Assembly: GCA_964293305.1 (NCBI GenBank)
Contig: CAXYYO010000067.1
Coordinates: forward strand, 1 to 6,744
Direction of reading: 5' to 3'
Source of the DNA: CALAGJ01 sp964293305
GTDB lineage: Bacteria; Bacteroidota; Bacteroidia; Chitinophagales; Chitinophagaceae
Length of the DNA: 6,744 nt
Shown here: positions 4,162 through 6,744 of the stretch, piece by piece
Numbering within the stretch: position 1 is the first letter of the stretch
Layout: each line of letters opens with the position of its first letter
The notes under the pieces: generated by a model
What the model was told of the DNA's origin: nothing
The model's input: the letters and a program-made list of their open reading frames with translations, nothing else
Databases searched by the model: none
Program-made: the position numbers and the translations under genes

Positions 4162-5637
4162 TTATTTGATTTGATTATCACTTTTTATTTTCTGTTCAAA
4201 TCTAATGAAGTTTTCATCATCATAACCTGATTCAATATAATATTTAATATGAATAGGATATGCATAGCGATAAATAACCTTTCTCATTTCAAATGAAGAA
4301 AGTGTTCCACAATACAATTGAGAATATTTTTTCATTAAATCAAGTACAATAGGATCACCATTTCCACTTTCACATTTTTGGGTATGGGCAAAAAATGCTC
4401 CTCTGGAGTAACGTTCAAAATCGATATAAACAAAAGATACTAAACCTATGTATGCAGATATCATTAAAATAAGAATTGAACGATGAATGTAAAATTGCTT
4501 CTTCCCTTTAATCAAAGTAAATGCAGGAACGATCAATACTAAAAAATAGAGATATCTGAATGGGTATTCAAATAAAGAGTGTACAGTAAAAGGTGTTAAG
4601 AACAATAAGATTTCATAGCCATTATTTTTATCTGTATATATTCGTTTGAAAACTATTAGTAAATATACCAGAAATAGTATTCCACCTACCACGCCAAACC
4701 AAAGAAAAAAATCTATAAAAATATTATGTGCTGACACATAAGGTATTTTAAAATTTAAGTCTCCAAACAATCTGGATGTTCTAACACCATTTACTCCATA
4801 ACCCAACCATGGATTTTCCAATATGGAACTAATACTATCACTCCATAATAAAAATCTTGAATCGCTAAATGTCGTTTCTATACTTACTACAGTATTTCTA
4901 GAGTTTTTGGTAAAGCAATAAGATATAGCTATATACAGTAATAATAAAATTCCAAAAAAATAGAAATTTAAAGTTTTACATTCTCCTATTTTAAAAATAA
5001 ACCCTAAACCCAGCAAAATTAATAGGGTAAGAATTCCTGTTCTAGAACCTGTAAGGAAAATAAAAAATGTTAAATATATTGACATTATATATAGCATTTT
5101 TGTTTTAATAACTTGACGTCTATATAAAATTAAAGTGGCAATAATTCCTGTCATAAAAAGTGTTGATAAATGATTTGGTTGCCCTACATTGGCATAAAAA
5201 CGACGAACCCCTGAATGCTCAAGAATAAATATACTTTTAATATTAAAAAACTGCAACAAAACTATAAACGAATTTATTAAGCACAATAAAATAATAATCT
5301 TAAGAAAAAAATATACATTTTCATCGCTACTATAAAATTGAGAACATATTAGTATAAAAATTATAAACAATGCATAAATACTAATAACAATAAAATCTTC
5401 AAGAAAATAATAGTCAATTATGAAATATTGTATAAAAGAAAATAATAATAAAATTAATGGTAAAAATATAAATTCATTCATTTTTGTATTTTTGTATTTC
5501 AGCAACGGAAAAAATAAAAAACATGGAATGAGTAAAATAAAAAACTCATTTTCTGCAACAACCCATGGAACATAATGAAATGGATAAACCCATCCTAAAA
5601 CAAGTAAGATTAAAATTATTAGTTTACTAAGTTTCAT
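4162..5637 (-). CDS. tfpO: Pilin-specific O-oligosaccharyltransferase (TfpO/PglL-ComP type)
   Basis: The 491-residue polytopic membrane protein lies directly behind pilA, the diagnostic position of the Acinetobacter pilin OTase. It shares landmarks with the PglL at 1587-3224: LGWVYPFHYVPWVVAENEFF near the N terminus, RRFYANVGQPNHLSTL (145-160), TGSRTG (196-201), NPWLGYGVNG (275-284) and SAHNIFIDFFLWFG (302-315), with His304 as the probable catalytic histidine. About ten to twelve hydrophobic segments are followed by a short tail of about 85 residues. It would transfer a lipid-linked glycan to pilin on the periplasmic face; in Acinetobacter the acceptor is the C-terminal serine of PilA, and PilA here ends in serine. 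The gene is markedly more AT-rich than pglL and bfr. Its ATG (5637) is only eight bases from a strong terminator hairpin and lacks an accessible ribosome-binding site, so expression probably depends on readthrough from pilA and is kept low. Confidence 0.88.
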   Translation of the reverse strand: MKLSKLIILILLVLGWVYPFHYVPWVVAENEFFILLIPCFLFFPLLKYKNTKMNEFIFLPLILLLFSFIQYFIIDYYFLEDFIVISIYALFIIFILICSQFYSSDENVYFFLKIIILLCLINSFIVLLQFFNIKSIFILEHSGVRRFYANVGQPNHLSTLFMTGIIATLILYRRQVIKTKMLYIMSIYLTFFIFLTGSRTGILTLLILLGLGFIFKIGECKTLNFYFFGILLLLYIAISYCFTKNSRNTVVSIETTFSDSRFLLWSDSISSILENPWLGYGVNGVRTSRLFGDLNFKIPYVSAHNIFIDFFLWFGVVGGILFLVYLLIVFKRIYTDKNNGYEILLFLTPFTVHSLFEYPFRYLYFLVLIVPAFTLIKGKKQFYIHRSILILMISAYIGLVSFVYIDFERYSRGAFFAHTQKCESGNGDPIVLDLMKKYSQLYCGTLSSFEMRKVIYRYAYPIHIKYYIESGYDDENFIRFEQKIKSDNQIK

Positions 5638-5645
5638 ATTTTATA

Positions 5646-5676
5646 AAAAAAGATAAGGAAAGTCCTTATCTTTTTT
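5646..5676 (-). terminator. Terminator/attenuator between pilA and tfpO
   Basis: On the minus strand AAAAAAGATAAGGA and TCCTTATCTTTTTT form a perfect 14-bp stem with a 3-base loop (5676 to 5646), ending in six U. It starts nine bases after the pilA stop (5685) and ends eight bases before the tfpO ATG (5637). Most transcripts should stop here, giving abundant pilA mRNA and little tfpO. The only AAGGA in the leader lies inside this stem, so folding would also hide a possible ribosome-binding site. Confidence 0.88.
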
Positions 5677-5684
5677 CTTTCTTA

Positions 5685-6152
5685 TTAAGAAACTGTACAA
5701 GCTTTCGGTGCTATACCAGAGTTAATTGCTGAAGTTCCAGCATTTGTAATTGAACAAGCCCAACCACCAATGTTCGCACCATTACCAGATGCATCGGCAG
5801 CCACATCTGCACTACGTGTTAAAACAAGACGTCCACCAGTGATTGTTGCAGAACCAGCCAATGTGCATGTAATTGTACCAGTAGTGCCAGTAGCATTCGT
5901 TGCAATTGTTGAACAATTTTTAGTTGTAGTTTGTAATCCTAATGAACCAGGACCAGTAATTGAGGCTGCATTCCCTTCAGATAATGCAAGTTCAAATTGT
6001 GTCTTAGCAGGGCTAATTTCAGCAAGCGCTGCAGTAATTTGTGAACGTGCAGTATATTTTTGATATTGCGGAATCGCAATTGCAGCCAAAATACCGATAA
6101 TCGCTACAACGATCATTAATTCAATAAGAGTAAAACCCTTTTGTGCATTCAT
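5685..6152 (-). CDS. pilA: Type IV major pilin PilA (ComP-like)
   Basis: The 155-residue prepilin has the leader MNAQKG, a PilD cleavage site before Phe, and the canonical N-terminal helix FTLIELMIVVAIIGILAAIAIPQY, with Glu5, Gly14 and Pro22 of the mature protein present. The globular domain is rich in Thr, Ser, Ala and Gly, with four cysteines (C80, C96, C133, C152) that could form two disulfides, including the C-terminal loop. The protein ends APKACTVS; the final serine is the residue glycosylated by TfpO in Acinetobacter. PilA is the main subunit of pili used for twitching and DNA uptake. The ATG at 6152 is chosen because GGAG (6162-6159) lies six bases upstream and it yields the normal leader; an in-frame GTG at 6164 would include that site. 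The gene has a sigma-54 promoter and is followed by a terminator before tfpO. The assembly genes are not in this window. Confidence 0.95.
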   Translation of the reverse strand: MNAQKGFTLIELMIVVAIIGILAAIAIPQYQKYTARSQITAALAEISPAKTQFELALSEGNAASITGPGSLGLQTTTKNCSTIATNATGTTGTITCTLAGSATITGGRLVLTRSADVAADASGNGANIGGWACSITNAGTSAINSGIAPKACTVS

Positions 6153-6220
6153 AACATTCTCCACAAATGTTTTGTTAATTTTTATAAGCTTTATAAACTT
6201 ATTTAGCTTATTTTATGTAT

Positions 6221-6236
6221 AGCACTAAATATGCCA
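6221..6236 (-). promoter_or_regulatory. Sigma-54 promoter of pilA
   Basis: On the minus strand TGGCAT-ATTTA-GTGCT (6236 to 6221) matches the RpoN consensus TGGCAY-N5-TTGCW at all but one position, with GG and GC correctly 12 bases apart. The start would be near 6210, giving a leader of about 58 bases. This fits PilS/PilR-RpoN control known for pseudomonad pilA. Confidence 0.78.
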
Positions 6237-6328
6237 AGAGTGATTATAATAAAATTAACAGAAAAAACAGCACTTTAAAAAAATAAAATTGTTACAGTGT
6301 GGTTTTAATGTTTTTTTTGGTAAAAAAA

Positions 6329-6343
6329 TGACATTTTTTGTCA
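6329..6343 (-). terminator. TGACA-TGTCA hairpin: terminator of the TPM gene and/or activator site for pilA
   Basis: On the minus strand TGACA-AAAAA-TGTCA (6343 to 6329) is followed by seven T (6328-6322), and flanking AAG/TTT can extend the stem to 8 bp with one G-U pair. It begins 15 bases after the TPM stop, so it can serve as a terminator. It also lies about 95 bases upstream of the pilA sigma-54 -24 element, carries TGTC motifs 10 bases apart, and so could be a PilR site. The sequence does not separate the two roles. Confidence 0.5.
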
Positions 6344-6358
6344 CTTAAACACTGTTTT

Positions 6359-6744
6359 CTAGCCCAATATAATCGGTTCGTTACTCAATTCATTCTGTTG
6401 ATCTGTTATGACATGTGCATAAAACTCAATTAATACCTCTCCAATCCTTTCCACTCCTTTTATAACAGCTACTTTATAGTGCTGCGCTGCCAGTTGTTGA
6501 ATTATATTTTGACAAATTTGATCCCAAACCACTTGTTCAGTCGCTTTTTGAATGCCACGATCAATCACAATTTCAACTTTTCGCTCACATAAGTTTAGAT
6601 AGAGTAGCACACCGCTATTTAACTCGGTATCCCAAACACCCAGTTCAGCAAAAAGCTGTCTTGCACGCATATGAACAGTTTGCTGATATGCTTGATTTGA
6701 TGGAATACAACCTTCAATCACGACTTGTATTTCTCCAACATGAC
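6359..6744 (-). CDS. TPM-domain (TPM_phosphatase/DUF477 family) protein, 5' end outside window
   Basis: About 127 C-terminal residues are visible. The frame stays open to the window edge (HVGEIQVVIEGCIPSNQAY precedes the helix), so the GTG at 6721 is very unlikely to be the start. The pattern is that of the short TPM domain: a first strand GEIQVVIE, a helix ARQLFAELGVWDTE, then NSGVLLYLNLCERKVEIVIDRGI, and a helix-strand end with VIKGVERIGEVL. Compared with the common family version, the tail is extended by about 20 residues. TPM proteins occur as cytoplasmic or membrane-anchored partners, often as tandem pairs; a phosphatase activity is documented for plant relatives, and bacterial roles are mostly unknown. 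No membrane segment is seen in the visible part. It reads in the same direction as pilA but is separated by 206 bases, a probable terminator and the pilA promoter, so it is probably not co-transcribed. Confidence 0.8.
   Translation of the reverse strand, partial: HVGEIQVVIEGCIPSNQAYQQTVHMRARQLFAELGVWDTELNSGVLLYLNLCERKVEIVIDRGIQKATEQVVWDQICQNIIQQLAAQHYKVAVIKGVERIGEVLIEFYAHVITDQQNELSNEPIILG

Noticed and set aside
5770..6063. Plus-strand open frame of 97 codons
   Set aside because: Antisense to pilA; its valine/proline-rich translation mirrors the Thr/Ala/Gly codons of pilin.
6153..6164. GTG start upstream of the pilA ATG
   Set aside because: The GTG codon overlaps the pilA Shine-Dalgarno sequence; the ATG at 6152 gives the standard MNAQKG leader.
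1..6744. CRISPR array, tRNA or rRNA genes
   Set aside because: No regularly spaced direct repeats and no cloverleaf or rRNA-like sequence were seen on either strand.

Overview
The window looks like chromosomal DNA of an Acinetobacter species (Gammaproteobacteria, Moraxellaceae). The reasons are the AT-rich composition, the close match of the pilin to Acinetobacter PilA/ComP (start MNAQKGFTLIELMI, C-terminal CTVS), and the known Acinetobacter arrangement of a type IV pilin gene followed by a pilin-specific O-oligosaccharyltransferase (OTase), a second general OTase (PglL) and iron-storage genes. The species cannot be fixed from the sequence alone.

Left part (1-1575, plus strand): the 3' end of a RidA-like gene; a 513-bp gap holding a series of hairpins that may be a structured RNA or a dispersed repeat; bfd (bacterioferritin-associated ferredoxin) behind a probable Fur-controlled promoter; a strong terminator; then bfr (bacterioferritin). 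Bfd normally reduces bacterioferritin to release iron, so the two genes form an iron storage and mobilisation pair. The Bfr encoded here has lost most ferroxidase-centre ligands but keeps the haem-ligand methionine.

Right part (1545-6744, minus strand): reading in the direction of transcription, the 3' portion of a TPM-domain gene, pilA (major type IV pilin) behind a sigma-54 promoter, a hairpin terminator, tfpO (pilin-specific OTase), a second divergent pilin gene behind its own even better sigma-54 promoter, the wreck of an unidentified gene, and pglL (general protein O-OTase). A 30-bp palindrome separates the convergent bfr and pglL. PilA ends in serine, the residue TfpO glycosylates in Acinetobacter. 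The second pilin ends in asparagine and has lost Gly14 and Pro22 of the N-terminal helix, so it is probably neither a TfpO substrate nor an ordinary major pilin.

The most notable points are the duplicated, separately sigma-54-driven but structurally unusual second pilin between the two OTases, the ferroxidase-deficient bacterioferritin, and the candidate structured RNA or repeat between ridA and bfd. No CRISPR array, tRNA, rRNA or insertion sequence was seen.
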